From Hyphomicrobiales bacterium (lineage in GTDB: Bacteria; Pseudomonadota; Alphaproteobacteria; Rhizobiales; Aestuariivirgaceae): DNA of 64,000 nt. Position numbers and translations under genes: made by a program. The notes beneath the pieces are model-generated. The model had not been told where the DNA came from and did not search any database. It worked only from the letters and a program-made list of their open reading frames with translations. Below are positions 49,247 to 58,042 of this stretch, piece by piece. Positions within the stretch are counted from its first letter, which is position 1. Every line of letters begins with the position of its first letter. The stretch spans positions 30,959 to 94,958 of the forward strand of contig JANYLQ010000026.1 of NCBI GenBank assembly GCA_025363755.1. The letters are read 5' to 3'.

Positions 49247-50239
49247 TTACTCAACAGGGCACTTATTATCTTCCATATAGTCATGCACCTTGATCTTGCC
49301 GGAAATGATGTCGGCCTTAGCGGCTTCCACCTTGGCGGCCATATCAGCAGTAACCAATGGCTTGTTGTTGTCATCCATAGCAACACCTACGCCGTCTTCA
49401 GCAAGGCCCAAAGCTTGAATGCCAGGCTTGAAGCCGGCATTGCCGTTCTTCATGGTGTTATAAACAGCAACGTCAACGCGCTTCATCATCGATGTCAGCA
49501 TTTTGCCGGGATAGAGGTAGTTCTGATTGGCATCAACGCCAATGGCCAGACCGCCGCCCTCAGTGGCAGCTTTCAAAACACCAAGACCAGTGCCGCCAGC
49601 TGCGGCATAAACCACATCCGAACCCTTGCTCATTTGACCTTTGGTAATTTCGCCACCCTTCACAGGGTCATTCCAAGCAGCACTTGTATCACCGGTCATG
49701 TTCTGGATGATCTTGGCATCAGGCTTAGCGGCCTTCACACCTTGGGCATAACCGCACGCAAATTTATGGATCAGAGGAATATCCATGCCGCCCACGAATG
49801 AAACTGTGCCGGACTTTGTGCTCAAGCCAGCCATCATGCCAGCGAGGTATGAACCTTCATGTTCCTTGAACACGATCGATGAAACGTTTGGCAGATCAAT
49901 AACCATATCGACGATTGCGAATTTTAGATCTGGATATTCCTTGGCGACTTTCTCAACTGCCGAGGCTTGCCCAAAACCAGCAGCGATGATCGGTGAATAG
50001 CCTTGGTCAGCGAAATTGCGGATTGCCTGTTCACGTTGAGCTTCATTGGAGATTTCGAATTCGGCAAAATTAACAGAAGTTTCTTTCTGAAATTTTTCAG
50101 CTCCGTGAAACATTGATTCGTTAAACGACTTATCAAACTTGCCGCCCATATCGTAAACGATAGCTGGCTTGTCAGCAGCAAATGCTGAAACGGCCATAAT
50201 GGCTGTCAACGCCGCAGCGCCGAGCAATTTTTTTAACAT
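49247..50239 (-). CDS. BMP-family (PnrA-like) nucleoside-binding lipoprotein/periplasmic protein
   Basis: Substrate-binding protein of 330 residues. The ATG at 50239 follows AGGGAG and begins a signal peptide MLKKLLGAAALTAIMAVSAFAA. VYDMGGKFDKSFNESMFHGAEKF, GFGQASAVEKVAKEYPDLKFAIVD and VYAAAGGTGLGVLKAA are typical of BMP/PnrA proteins, which bind purine and pyrimidine nucleosides. No lipobox cysteine is seen, so it is probably a free periplasmic protein. It is the first gene of the nucleoside uptake and salvage operon. Confidence 0.93.
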   Translation of the reverse strand: MLKKLLGAAALTAIMAVSAFAADKPAIVYDMGGKFDKSFNESMFHGAEKFQKETSVNFAEFEISNEAQREQAIRNFADQGYSPIIAAGFGQASAVEKVAKEYPDLKFAIVDMVIDLPNVSSIVFKEHEGSYLAGMMAGLSTKSGTVSFVGGMDIPLIHKFACGYAQGVKAAKPDAKIIQNMTGDTSAAWNDPVKGGEITKGQMSKGSDVVYAAAGGTGLGVLKAATEGGGLAIGVDANQNYLYPGKMLTSMMKRVDVAVYNTMKNGNAGFKPGIQALGLAEDGVGVAMDDNNKPLVTADMAAKVEAAKADIISGKIKVHDYMEDNKCPVE

Positions 50240-50401
50240 GTATGTTACTCCCTGAGTTTTTGACCGGCTGATCAAGCCTTGGAGCTAATCAACGCTAAAA
50301 TCAGTCATTTTGCAAGCGTCTCGCTCCTTGAAATTATCGGAATGCGTTACAATCTTTGTTACAAGACAGTGCGCCCGGTGGCGCGAGTATGGAGAAACCG
50401 G

Positions 50402-50647
50402 ATGATTGACCAAAAAATAAGCGCTGAGCAATTGGCTCAGATGGGCAATGGCGTTTTGGCTTATGTGCGCGAAATTGAAGGCCGCAATGCCGCAGCAATG
50501 TTGGGCGGCCAGCTGAACGTTGCACCAGATGCCAAGCTATTTTGTCTCTACAACGCTAACGGCCAGCCGATATCGATTTCACAAACCCACCAGGCAGCTT
50601 TGGGTTCAGCTTTTGAACATGAATTGATTGCTGCAACGCTGCAATAA
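50402..50647 (+). CDS. DUF1150 family protein
   Basis: Small protein of 81 residues. The ATG at 50402 is chosen because GGAG precedes it at seven bases; the longer open frame has no such site. The pattern LAQMGNGVLAYVREI, then LYNANGQPISISQTHQAALGSAFEHELIAATL fits DUF1150, which in alphaproteobacteria usually accompanies a small heat-shock protein gene; none is present here. Function is unknown. It is convergent with ptsN and followed by two strong hairpins. Confidence 0.75.
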   Translation: MIDQKISAEQLAQMGNGVLAYVREIEGRNAAAMLGGQLNVAPDAKLFCLYNANGQPISISQTHQAALGSAFEHELIAATLQ

Positions 50648-50650
50648 ATA

Positions 50651-50698
50651 GATCAACCTGACTTTTGACGGAATCGTCAAAAGTCAGCAAAGTTGATC
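50651..50698. terminator. Nested hairpin after the DUF1150 gene
   Basis: A perfect 12-bp stem TGACTTTTGACG/CGTCAAAAGTCA (50659-50686) with a GAAT loop is nested within outer arms GATCAAC (50651-50657) and GTTGATC (50692-50698). It lies four bases after the DUF1150 stop and probably terminates that transcript, although no T-run follows. Confidence 0.7.
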
Positions 50699-50713
50699 GA
50701 AAATAATAACTAA

Positions 50714-50749
50714 GGCGCTTTTGACTTTTCCGTGAAAAGTCAAAACGCC
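50714..50749. terminator. Long hairpin after ptsN
   Basis: GGCG(C)TTTTGACTTTTC pairs with GAAAAGTCAAAACGCC around a three-base loop, with one bulged C, giving a 16-bp stem next to the ptsN stop. On the minus strand it is followed by TTAGTTATTATTTT, a loose T-rich tail. It shares the GACTTTT word with the neighbouring hairpin. Confidence 0.75.
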
Positions 50750-51226
50750 CTAAGCAGCTGCTGTGGCCGCTACGGCTGCTGGAGGCTCAGTCAAAATTGC
50801 ATATAGGCCTTCGGCAGTTGCCGTTCCGCGCAGTTTGGCCATGGTGCCTGGCGCGCGGAGCAGCCGAGAGATACGCGCCAATGCGGTTAAATGATCAGCA
50901 CCGGCATGGTTGGGTGAAAGCAACACAAACACCAGGTCAACAGGCTCGCCATCAACACTGTCATATGCAATAGGTGTCGTCAGTTTGGCAAACAGGCCAT
51001 AAACCCGGGTTATGTTTGGCAATCGGCCATGCGGAATTGCGATGCCTTGGCCGAGCCCGGTTGAGCCCAGCTTCTCGCGCGTTAGCAAAGTTTCAAAAAT
51101 AATGCGGTGATCAACAGCTACAATGCCGCCTAGGGCTTGCGACAATTCCTGCAGCAATTGTTTTTTGCTCTGTGCTTTAACAGCGGGCAGTACCGCGCGC
51201 GAGTCGATGATTTCAGCTAAGTTCAT
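50750..51226 (-). CDS. ptsN: Nitrogen-regulatory PTS EIIA, PtsN
   Basis: Regulatory EIIA of 158 residues. The phosphorylated histidine is residue 66 in GQGIAIPHGRLPN, and PVDLVFVLLSPNHAGADHLTALARISRLLR is characteristic. In the family PtsN takes phosphate from the PTS-Ntr chain and adjusts potassium, nitrogen and storage metabolism. It is the last gene of the rnd-lpt-rpoN-hpf-ptsN array. The ending AAVAATAAA is alanine-rich. Confidence 0.95.
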   Translation of the reverse strand: MNLAEIIDSRAVLPAVKAQSKKQLLQELSQALGGIVAVDHRIIFETLLTREKLGSTGLGQGIAIPHGRLPNITRVYGLFAKLTTPIAYDSVDGEPVDLVFVLLSPNHAGADHLTALARISRLLRAPGTMAKLRGTATAEGLYAILTEPPAAVAATAAA

Positions 51227-51247
51227 GTGTTTAAAACTTTCCGCTGA

Positions 51248-51835
51248 TTATACTTTTACTGCGCCAGAGCCGTGTGGATCAAGCCAACCAATATTGCCGT
51301 CTGGTCTGCGGTAAACAACATTCAAGCGACCTTCCTTGCTGTTATGAAAAAGCACAAAATTTGTGGTCGAAATATCAAGTTGCATCACGGCTTCTCCAAC
51401 CGAGAGTTCAGGAATTTTCGCGGACGATTCAGCAATCACTGGCGCATGCATGCCAGATGGTTCGTCTCCCACATGATCATCATCGTGAGGAATGACATAG
51501 GCCGAAGCCTCACGCGCAACACGCTCGAGGCGCGGAGTACGGTGATGATCTTTAAGTCGCTGCTTATATTTTTTGAGCTGCTTTTCCAAATGCGCCATCG
51601 CAGCATCAGCACTGGCCATCGCCGTTGCTTCTTCAGCATGAGATTGCAAAACCAGGCCAGTGGCCAAATGCAATGTACAATCAGTCAAGAAAAACGAACG
51701 GCGTTTTTCCAGCGTCACATGGCCATGAACCGAGCCTTCAAAAAACCGATCGCGAAATGATTTGAGCTTTGTTTCAATATGAGATCGTAAAGCATCGCCA
51801 ACGTCGATGTGCTTTCCGGTGATCTGAATTTGCAT
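51248..51835 (-). CDS. hpf: Ribosome hibernation promoting factor, long form
   Basis: Protein of 195 residues with the N-terminal ribosome-binding domain (about 1-100; MQIQITGKHIDVGDALRSHIETKLKS) and the C-terminal dimerisation domain (about 138-190; VMQLDISTTNFVLFHNSKEGRLNVVYRRPDGNIG). The long form dimerises 70S ribosomes into inactive 100S particles in stationary phase. It lies between rpoN and ptsN, the standard alphaproteobacterial order. Confidence 0.94.
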   Translation of the reverse strand: MQIQITGKHIDVGDALRSHIETKLKSFRDRFFEGSVHGHVTLEKRRSFFLTDCTLHLATGLVLQSHAEEATAMASADAAMAHLEKQLKKYKQRLKDHHRTPRLERVAREASAYVIPHDDDHVGDEPSGMHAPVIAESSAKIPELSVGEAVMQLDISTTNFVLFHNSKEGRLNVVYRRPDGNIGWLDPHGSGAVKV

Positions 51836-52017
51836 GGTCTAATACTTCCTTGCCTACCATCCGGTCTACTATAGACATGGGCCTTAAACAGCCATTCGTC
51901 AACCATAACACCAAAAGATTTGAAAACCGAGACACGAGATTTGTGATTAAATTAAATTAGCTTCATTGGGAAGCGGGCGCACACTTATTGATGACCTAGC
52001 CAAAAGTCAATGTGTGA

Positions 52018-53499
52018 TCAACGTTTTGAACGGGCTTCTCGACGCCGTTGAACGGAAGATAATATGTTTAGCGATTCCCGATATTTAGCAACGGTTCGTC
52101 TGGCGATATCGACATTTTCAGCTTTCAACAAATCAACAATATCGTCATCTGAAAGTACTTTTTCGACAGTTTCTTTTTCGATCAGTTCACGAATGCGTTG
52201 GCGCACTGATTCCGCCGAATGCGCTTCTCCGTGAAGAGTTCCTGACTGTATGGCGTTGGTAAAAAAATATTTTAGTTCAAAAGTGCCACGCGGTGTCGCC
52301 ATATATTTGTTGGAGGTGACTCTGCTCACCGTCGACTCGTGCATCTCAATGGCGTCAGCAACAGTTTTGAGTGTGATCGGGCGTAAATGTTGTACGCCCA
52401 GAACTAAAAACGCATCTTGTTGTTTCACAATTTCGCGCGCCACTTTCAAAATTGTTTTGGCGCGTTGATCTAAACTTTTAACAAGCCAGCTGGCTTGCGC
52501 TTGGCACTCACTCAAAAATAATTTGTCTTCGGTTTTTTGCGCACCACGCGAAACTTGTGCGGCATATTGATTGTTGACCAACACGCGCGGCAAGGTTTCT
52601 GTATTCAACTCCACCATCCACGAGCCATCATTGGAGGCGCGCACTGAAACATCAGGCACCACTGGCATAACAGGCTCAGACCCAAACGCATGTCCAGGTT
52701 TAGGATTAAGCGCGCGAAGCTCGGAAATCATGTCATGAATATCATCAAGCCCAACCTGGCATAAATTTTTAAGCGCTGGATAATCGCGCTTGGCCACCAG
52801 AGGTAGATTATCCAGCAGCGCATCCATGGCGGGGTCAAAGCGGTTCAGATCTAAAAGTTGTAACCGCAAACAATCTTTAAGATCGGCCGCAAACACACCC
52901 ACAGGATCAAAAGTTTTGAGTACGGCAAGCACCCGTTCAATATGCGAAATATCCGTACCCATAGTCTCGGCAATGCTTGCCGTATTGGAGGTAAGATAAC
53001 CCGCTTCATTCACCGTGCCGATCAAGTGCTGACCAATCAGAATATCGGCTGGGTCGCGAAAATGCATAAATAGCTGGGCGGTCAAATGATCAGCCAGTGT
53101 TTCCTCACGGGTCACATTAGCCGCAAAATCATAAGCCTCGCCATCAAGGGAGACTTGGCCACCACCGCGTGTGCTCGTCCAGCCAGAATCAGGGCCAGGC
53201 CCCGCCATGCTGGGCAAAGGTGTAGCCACACCATCAGAACCTGAAGTGGCACCATCGCCATCAGAACCACGCGCATCAGCGGCTGAAAATGGCGCATCGG
53301 GAATATCAGATTTTATTTCAGGAGCTGCGGTCTCCCGCAATTCACCACGCTCGAGCAGCGGATTACGCTCAAGCTCAGCTTCAATAAAACTCTGCACCTC
53401 AATATTCGACATTTGCAAAAGCTTAATCGCTTGTTGCAGCTGCGGGGTCATGACCAGGGATTGGCCCTGCTTCATAACTAGTTTTTGCATTAATGCCAT
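52018..53499 (-). CDS. rpoN: RNA polymerase sigma-54 factor
   Basis: Sigma-54 of 493 residues. The glutamine-rich activator-interacting region I is at the start (SLVMTPQLQQAIKLLQMSNIEV). An acidic, low-complexity region II follows (about 60-125), then the core-binding domain and the C-terminal DNA-binding helix-turn-helix. The RpoN box appears as ARRTVAKYRESL near the end. It transcribes nitrogen, C4-dicarboxylate and similar genes with enhancer-binding activators. Upstream lies metC, not lptB, which departs from the usual order. Confidence 0.97.
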   Translation of the reverse strand: MALMQKLVMKQGQSLVMTPQLQQAIKLLQMSNIEVQSFIEAELERNPLLERGELRETAAPEIKSDIPDAPFSAADARGSDGDGATSGSDGVATPLPSMAGPGPDSGWTSTRGGGQVSLDGEAYDFAANVTREETLADHLTAQLFMHFRDPADILIGQHLIGTVNEAGYLTSNTASIAETMGTDISHIERVLAVLKTFDPVGVFAADLKDCLRLQLLDLNRFDPAMDALLDNLPLVAKRDYPALKNLCQVGLDDIHDMISELRALNPKPGHAFGSEPVMPVVPDVSVRASNDGSWMVELNTETLPRVLVNNQYAAQVSRGAQKTEDKLFLSECQAQASWLVKSLDQRAKTILKVAREIVKQQDAFLVLGVQHLRPITLKTVADAIEMHESTVSRVTSNKYMATPRGTFELKYFFTNAIQSGTLHGEAHSAESVRQRIRELIEKETVEKVLSDDDIVDLLKAENVDIARRTVAKYRESLNILSSVQRRREARSKR

Positions 53500-53590
53500 T
53501 CGAACATTCCTTCCGCTGCAAATCTAATACCAATGCTGCAGAGATCCCATTAAACGCAGGACAAAAATTATTGGCATGGTTAGAAAAGTC

Positions 53591-54787
53591 TTACAGGCAG
53601 CGCGCCAGATCCGCACAAATATCTTCGGCATGTTCCAAGCCAACGGAAAGGCGGAAAACCCCTTTGCCCATGTGATTCGAATATCGCCCCGCTGCTGCCA
53701 AATCATGGCGGAAGGTTGATTTTTCAATATCCTCCGTCCCGATCCAGTAGATCAGGCTGCGGACATGCCCAAGGGAAACGGCATAATGCACATGCTGCAG
53801 TTTTTCGACCATCCTCTTGGCAATGCTTACGCCGTCTTCATGGGTTTGAAAATTCATCATGCCAGAGAAATTCTTCATCTGTCGTTTTGCCAATTCATGC
53901 TGTGGATGCGAGGCCAGACCGGGGTAATAAACGCGTGACACTGCAGGATGAGATTCAAGCCATTTGGCAACTGGCAGAGCCTGTTCTTCATGCGCGCGCA
54001 TGCGAATGGGCAAAGTGGTAGCGCCGCGCATGATCAGCCAAGCATTGAAGGGCGACAAGACGCCACCATAGTGCACCGCCGCTTCCATATTGATGGCTTC
54101 AAGATCGGTTTTGCGACCAAGCACAGCTCCTCCCATGGCATCGCCGTGGCCTCCAATATATTTGGTGAGGGAGTGCACCACTAGATCGGCTCCCAAATCT
54201 AAAGGTCGTGTGGCAATGGGCGAAGCAAAAGTTGAATCGACAACCACATCGCGCACGCCGCGCTCATGGGCAATTTTTGCCAGAGCTGCAATATCGGCAA
54301 GCTGTATGGTAGGATTGGCTGGTGTTTCAAGCCAAAGCATTTTTGTGTTTGGTGTAATGGCAGAAGCGACAGTCGCAACGGAAGTTGTGTCGGCGAAGCT
54401 GACTTTGATTCCAAAGCGAGGCAAGCTGTCGCGCGCAAACTCAGCCACGCCGACATAATTGCTTTCTGGGAAGATGACATGATCGCCAGCACTTAACCGC
54501 GCCATGATGACGGCATGGCTGGCGGCAATTCCCGAGGCAAAACAACGGGCATCCTCTGCATTTTCCAGCTGCGCCAGTTTCTGTTCCAGCTGGCGTACAG
54601 TGGGGCTGCCAGAACGGGCATAGACATAGCCTTGATAGTCACCCTCTGAACTCGCAGAAAACCCCATGATCTCGCTGGGTGCATAGGTCGATGACATTAC
54701 GAGATTAGGCGAGGAAGATCGCGTGGTGGGATCAACATACTCGCCAGCGTGGATGGCGAGTGTTTCGATTTTAGGTAACCGCGTCAT
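53591..54787 (-). CDS. metC: Cystathionine beta-lyase / trans-sulfuration PLP enzyme
   Basis: PLP-dependent enzyme of 398 residues. Lys209 in SLTKYIGGHGDAMGGAV binds the cofactor. YARSGSPTVRQLEQKLAQLENAEDARCFASGIAA and WLETPANPT are family motifs. It probably splits cystathionine to homocysteine, although cystathionine gamma-synthase or related activities cannot be excluded by eye. It starts three bases after the paiB-like gene, and the pair lies between lptB and rpoN. Confidence 0.88.
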   Translation of the reverse strand: MTRLPKIETLAIHAGEYVDPTTRSSSPNLVMSSTYAPSEIMGFSASSEGDYQGYVYARSGSPTVRQLEQKLAQLENAEDARCFASGIAASHAVIMARLSAGDHVIFPESNYVGVAEFARDSLPRFGIKVSFADTTSVATVASAITPNTKMLWLETPANPTIQLADIAALAKIAHERGVRDVVVDSTFASPIATRPLDLGADLVVHSLTKYIGGHGDAMGGAVLGRKTDLEAINMEAAVHYGGVLSPFNAWLIMRGATTLPIRMRAHEEQALPVAKWLESHPAVSRVYYPGLASHPQHELAKRQMKNFSGMMNFQTHEDGVSIAKRMVEKLQHVHYAVSLGHVRSLIYWIGTEDIEKSTFRHDLAAAGRYSNHMGKGVFRLSVGLEHAEDICADLARCL

Positions 54788-54790
54788 ATC

Positions 54791-55414
54791 TTAAATCTTT
54801 CCATAAAGTTTCACTATGTCAGACATGGCGGGATTAGCGTGTGCCAGACCTTCAGCCACGCCGCGTCTATCAGCTTCGGGGCGGTTCTGGCTCACCTTCC
54901 ATTTGCCCTCAAGGGCGGTAATTTCAATTTCAATGCCTACAATGCCTTTCATTTGGCTTTGCATATAGTCGTGCGGAGCATCGCTCACGGCCCAAGGCTG
55001 CTCGCGTGATGATTCATGCTGGTTGGTGAGAACCTCAATTTGCCGCGCCAGCCACTGCGCATCATCATGAACCAATGCCTGCCCACGCGCCTGCACCATG
55101 ATATAGTTCCAAGTGGGAACTACCTTTCCGGTTTCACGCTTGGTTTCATAATAAGAGGGGCTGATATAGTTCTGCGGGCCTTGAAAAATCACCAGCACCT
55201 GCTGACCATTTAAGCCTTTCCATTGCTCATTGGCCTTGGCCACATGAGCCTGCAAGGTGCCAAATGGCCCGCGTACTGGATCAAGAATAAAGGGAACACC
55301 ATTGGCCAACAGGCCTTCACGCCCTGTGGAGATGAGGAGGCCAAAGGGCGATGAGGTGATAAGCTGTTGCTGAACCTCTAGGCGGTCTTCGCGGTGATGG
55401 GGAGGCTGATACAT
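54791..55414 (-). CDS. PaiB-family FMN-binding protein
   Basis: Protein of 207 residues from the ATG at 55414 (MYQPPHHREDR); a TTG two codons upstream is an alternative. The split-barrel flavin-binding fold shows SSPFGLLIS, LQAHVAKANEQWK and VLVIFQGPQNYISPSYYETK, followed by TWNYIMVQARGQ. PaiB proteins were described as negative regulators of sporulation and protease genes in Bacillus; in Gram-negatives they are often called FMN-binding negative transcriptional regulators without proof. It precedes metC by three bases. Confidence 0.88.
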   Translation of the reverse strand: MYQPPHHREDRLEVQQQLITSSPFGLLISTGREGLLANGVPFILDPVRGPFGTLQAHVAKANEQWKGLNGQQVLVIFQGPQNYISPSYYETKRETGKVVPTWNYIMVQARGQALVHDDAQWLARQIEVLTNQHESSREQPWAVSDAPHDYMQSQMKGIVGIEIEITALEGKWKVSQNRPEADRRGVAEGLAHANPAMSDIVKLYGKI

Positions 55415-55454
55415 GGGCAAAGCCTATCACAGATCGGGCACAGGAAAAAAGAGC

Positions 55455-56270
55455 CTAGATCCTGAAATCCTGCCCCAGATAATACCGCCGCACATTTTCA
55501 TCGTTGACAATATCTTGCGGCGTGCCTTCGGTTAGGACATGGCCTTCATGGATGATGAGCGCACGATCGATAAGGTCGAGGGTTTCTCGTACGTTGTGAT
55601 CCGTAATAAGCACCCCGATGCCCCGAGCGGTGAGCTGTCGCACCAGCTTGCGAATATCATTGATCGCAATCGGGTCAACTCCAGCGAAGGGCTCGTCGAG
55701 GAGCATATATTGGGGAGAGGCGCTAAGCGCGCGGGCGATTTCCACGCGCCGACGCTCTCCGCCAGAGAGCGCAACAGCCGGAGAATGCCGGAGGTGGGCG
55801 ATTGAGAACTCATCATACAACTCACGCAACAAACGTTCACGTTTGGCCTTCTCGGGCTCATGTAGCTCGAGAACCGAACGTAGATTTTCTTCCACCGTGA
55901 GGCCGCGGAAAATAGAACTTTCCTGCGGCAGATAGCCAATCCCCAGACGCGCCCGTTGGTACATGGGCAATTGGGTAATGTCTTCGCCGTCCAGCTTAAC
56001 TGATCCCTCATCCGCTGCAATCAAACCGGTGATCATATAGAACACGGTCGTTTTGCCAGCACCATTAGGGCCAAGCAGGCCAACTGCCTCACCACGCCGA
56101 ACCGAAAGTGATACGTCTTTGACAACTGGTCGCTTGCCATAGGTTTTAGCCAACATGGTAGCAACAAGTCCGTCAGAAACCTGTTTTTCGCTTGTCCCCA
56201 CTGCTCCGCGGTTGATGCCGCGGGGTGCCATCGGGGCAGTGCGAATAAATTTACCTTCGTTCTGCGTCAC
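55455..56270 (-). CDS. lptB: Lipopolysaccharide export ATPase LptB
   Basis: ATPase of 271 residues. An N-terminal extension of about 35 residues precedes the domain; then Walker A GPNGAGKTTVFYMITG, Q-loop YLPQESSIFRGL, signature LSGGERRRVEIARAL, Walker B YMLLDEPFAGVDP and ITDHNVRETL. With LptFG and LptC it extracts lipopolysaccharide from the inner membrane. It follows lptA by 41 bases. Confidence 0.96.
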   Translation of the reverse strand: MTQNEGKFIRTAPMAPRGINRGAVGTSEKQVSDGLVATMLAKTYGKRPVVKDVSLSVRRGEAVGLLGPNGAGKTTVFYMITGLIAADEGSVKLDGEDITQLPMYQRARLGIGYLPQESSIFRGLTVEENLRSVLELHEPEKAKRERLLRELYDEFSIAHLRHSPAVALSGGERRRVEIARALSASPQYMLLDEPFAGVDPIAINDIRKLVRQLTARGIGVLITDHNVRETLDLIDRALIIHEGHVLTEGTPQDIVNDENVRRYYLGQDFRI

Positions 56271-56311
56271 CTATTAAGGCCTCATTTGTCTTAATTTTGA
56301 GTGAAATTCTT

Positions 56312-56794
56312 TCACTTTGGGATAAAAGAACCCTTCACCCGCCCGCCCGACATCTGCAAATGATTGGTATCAAGGTCAACAACAAGCTTTTCACCCGTTA
56401 ATTTACTATCACCCTGGGTCACGCGCACATTGCCGGTCACTTCCAGCGTATTGGCCTGCACGTTGAAAATAGCAGCACTTCCAGTAATCAACTGGCTTCT
56501 GGTTTTGATTGTCACATGACCCGTCGCGTTCACTTTATCTGTGACAGTTTTCATCGTGCCGTCAGTTTGTTTTACATCGGCTGTTGTAACAACCATCTGA
56601 TCCGATTTAATCGTTTCGGAAGGCCTTGTTGAAACCACATTGCCACTGAAAATCGTCTTGTGTTCGGCATCGATGATTTCCATCTGATCAGCCTCAACCT
56701 CAACGTTGACAGCTTCTTTCGCAGTGGCTGCGCGGAGCGGCATGACAATCAAAACGATGGTCGCTAAAATAGTGCTGATGTTTTTCAATGTCAT
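56312..56794 (-). CDS. lptA: Lipopolysaccharide transport periplasmic protein LptA
   Basis: Periplasmic protein of 160 residues with a signal peptide (MTLKNISTILATIVLIVMPLRAATA). The OstA-like beta-jellyroll begins at VEVEADQMEIIDAEHKTIFSGNVV and ends with VRVTQGDSKLTGEKLVVDLDT. It bridges LptC and LptDE across the periplasm. Its ATG overlaps the lptC stop (ATGA). Confidence 0.93.
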   Translation of the reverse strand: MTLKNISTILATIVLIVMPLRAATAKEAVNVEVEADQMEIIDAEHKTIFSGNVVSTRPSETIKSDQMVVTTADVKQTDGTMKTVTDKVNATGHVTIKTRSQLITGSAAIFNVQANTLEVTGNVRVTQGDSKLTGEKLVVDLDTNHLQMSGGRVKGSFIPK

Positions 56795-57447
56795 TGCTTC
56801 ACTCCATAATTGCTGTTCGTCTCAAAGGTGGCTTTCACATGGCCCTTAAACACAATGCGCCCGCCATAAGGGCCAACTGTCATGCCATCAGCCTCCACTG
56901 TCCCGGTAGATGTGTCAACCTTGACGGGAGTTTGTGAAACCAAACTATGATCATCCACATTCACACTGGCTGATTCCATTCGGGCCTCATAGCGGCCCTC
57001 TTCTTTCAGCGTCACTTTGCCTTGCATATTCAGGGATTTCGACTTGGAATCATATTGCGCAATGTTTGATGCAAGGGCAATGGCCCCGCCATCTTCGCGG
57101 TGAAATGTTCCGGTCACGGTTTGTAAATGCACCAAGTCGAGATTGGCGGTATCTTGCGTGCCATTGACTGCGGCGAGTTCAAACGGTTGTTTGTTTTTAT
57201 CAAAACCAGTGATCTTGGAGGCTTGACCGCTCACCACTTTTTCGACCTTTGGCGGTGTTCCAACAACATTCACTTTAGGTGGATCAGGGTTTATAAATAT
57301 CGATTGCGTTAAAAACGCACCAACCACACCTAGCCCAATAATCCCCGCAGCAAGGCCCAGCAGCGGCGCAAAGCGCGCACGTGTGACAGCGCGCCGTGCA
57401 CGTCCATCAGCCGAACCATCTTTGCTTTGATCAATGGGCGAAGACAT
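56791..57447 (-). CDS. lptC: Lipopolysaccharide export system protein LptC
   Basis: Bitopic protein of 218 residues. The ATG at 57447 (MSSPIDQSK) overlaps the end of rnd by 17 bases and is preferred over a longer frame inside rnd. A basic cytoplasmic N-terminus precedes one membrane helix (about 35-57), then a periplasmic domain with LDLVHLQTVTGTF and NMQGKVTLKEEG. LptC links LptB2FG to LptA. Gene order rnd-lptC-lptA-lptB is conserved in alphaproteobacteria. Confidence 0.88.
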   Translation of the reverse strand: MSSPIDQSKDGSADGRARRAVTRARFAPLLGLAAGIIGLGVVGAFLTQSIFINPDPPKVNVVGTPPKVEKVVSGQASKITGFDKNKQPFELAAVNGTQDTANLDLVHLQTVTGTFHREDGGAIALASNIAQYDSKSKSLNMQGKVTLKEEGRYEARMESASVNVDDHSLVSQTPVKVDTSTGTVEADGMTVGPYGGRIVFKGHVKATFETNSNYGVKQ

Positions 57448-58042
57448 CTTCTTCAGACCAGCCCTGAAGGTCGAGTGCACAGCGAGTTGGAAGAAATTCG
57501 AAACATGATTTGGCCAGAGCTGTTCGCCCTTCACGTTCCAGCATTTGTTCCAGACGTTGCTTCAGCTCATGCAGATAAACCACATCTTCAGCCGCATAAG
57601 CCTTCTGCGCATCGGTTAGAGAATGCGCGCCCCAATCGGAACTCTGTTGCAATTTATTCAGATCAATGCCCAACAATTCGCGCACCAGTTCTTTCAGGCC
57701 ATGACGATCTGTATAAGTCCGCACCAACTTTGAGGCAATTTTAGTGCAGAACAATGGTGCAGTATCGACATCAAGATATTGCTTGAGCACGGCCACATCA
57801 AACCGCGCAAAATGAAAAATCTTCAATACTTTTGGATTGGCCAGCAGCGCCTTCAAATTCGGCGCATCATATTTGGAGCGGTCCATCTGCACTAAAACGG
57901 CATTGCCGTCGCCCGTTGAAATCTGCACCAGACATAATTTGTCGCGCGCCGGTTTCAAGCCCAGAGTCTCGGTATCAATTGCAACGGAAGTGCCCGGATT
58001 AAAATCAGCAGGCAAATCCCCACGGTAAAGTTTAACACTCAT
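57431..58042 (-). CDS. rnd: Ribonuclease D, short form
   Basis: 3'-5' exonuclease of 203 residues consisting of a single DEDDy domain. AIDTETLG has the first acidic pair, IFHFARFDVAVLKQYL the second aspartate, and YAAEDVVYLHEL the last tyrosine-aspartate motif. The HRDC domains of the E. coli enzyme are missing, as usual in alphaproteobacteria. It trims RNA 3' ends in the family. First gene of the lpt row. Confidence 0.92.
   Translation of the reverse strand: MSVKLYRGDLPADFNPGTSVAIDTETLGLKPARDKLCLVQISTGDGNAVLVQMDRSKYDAPNLKALLANPKVLKIFHFARFDVAVLKQYLDVDTAPLFCTKIASKLVRTYTDRHGLKELVRELLGIDLNKLQQSSDWGAHSLTDAQKAYAAEDVVYLHELKQRLEQMLEREGRTALAKSCFEFLPTRCALDLQGWSEEDVFAH

Noticed and set aside
49283..49801. 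172-codon frame opposite the BMP-type gene
   Set aside because: Antisense shadow; no ribosome-binding site or recognisable protein family.
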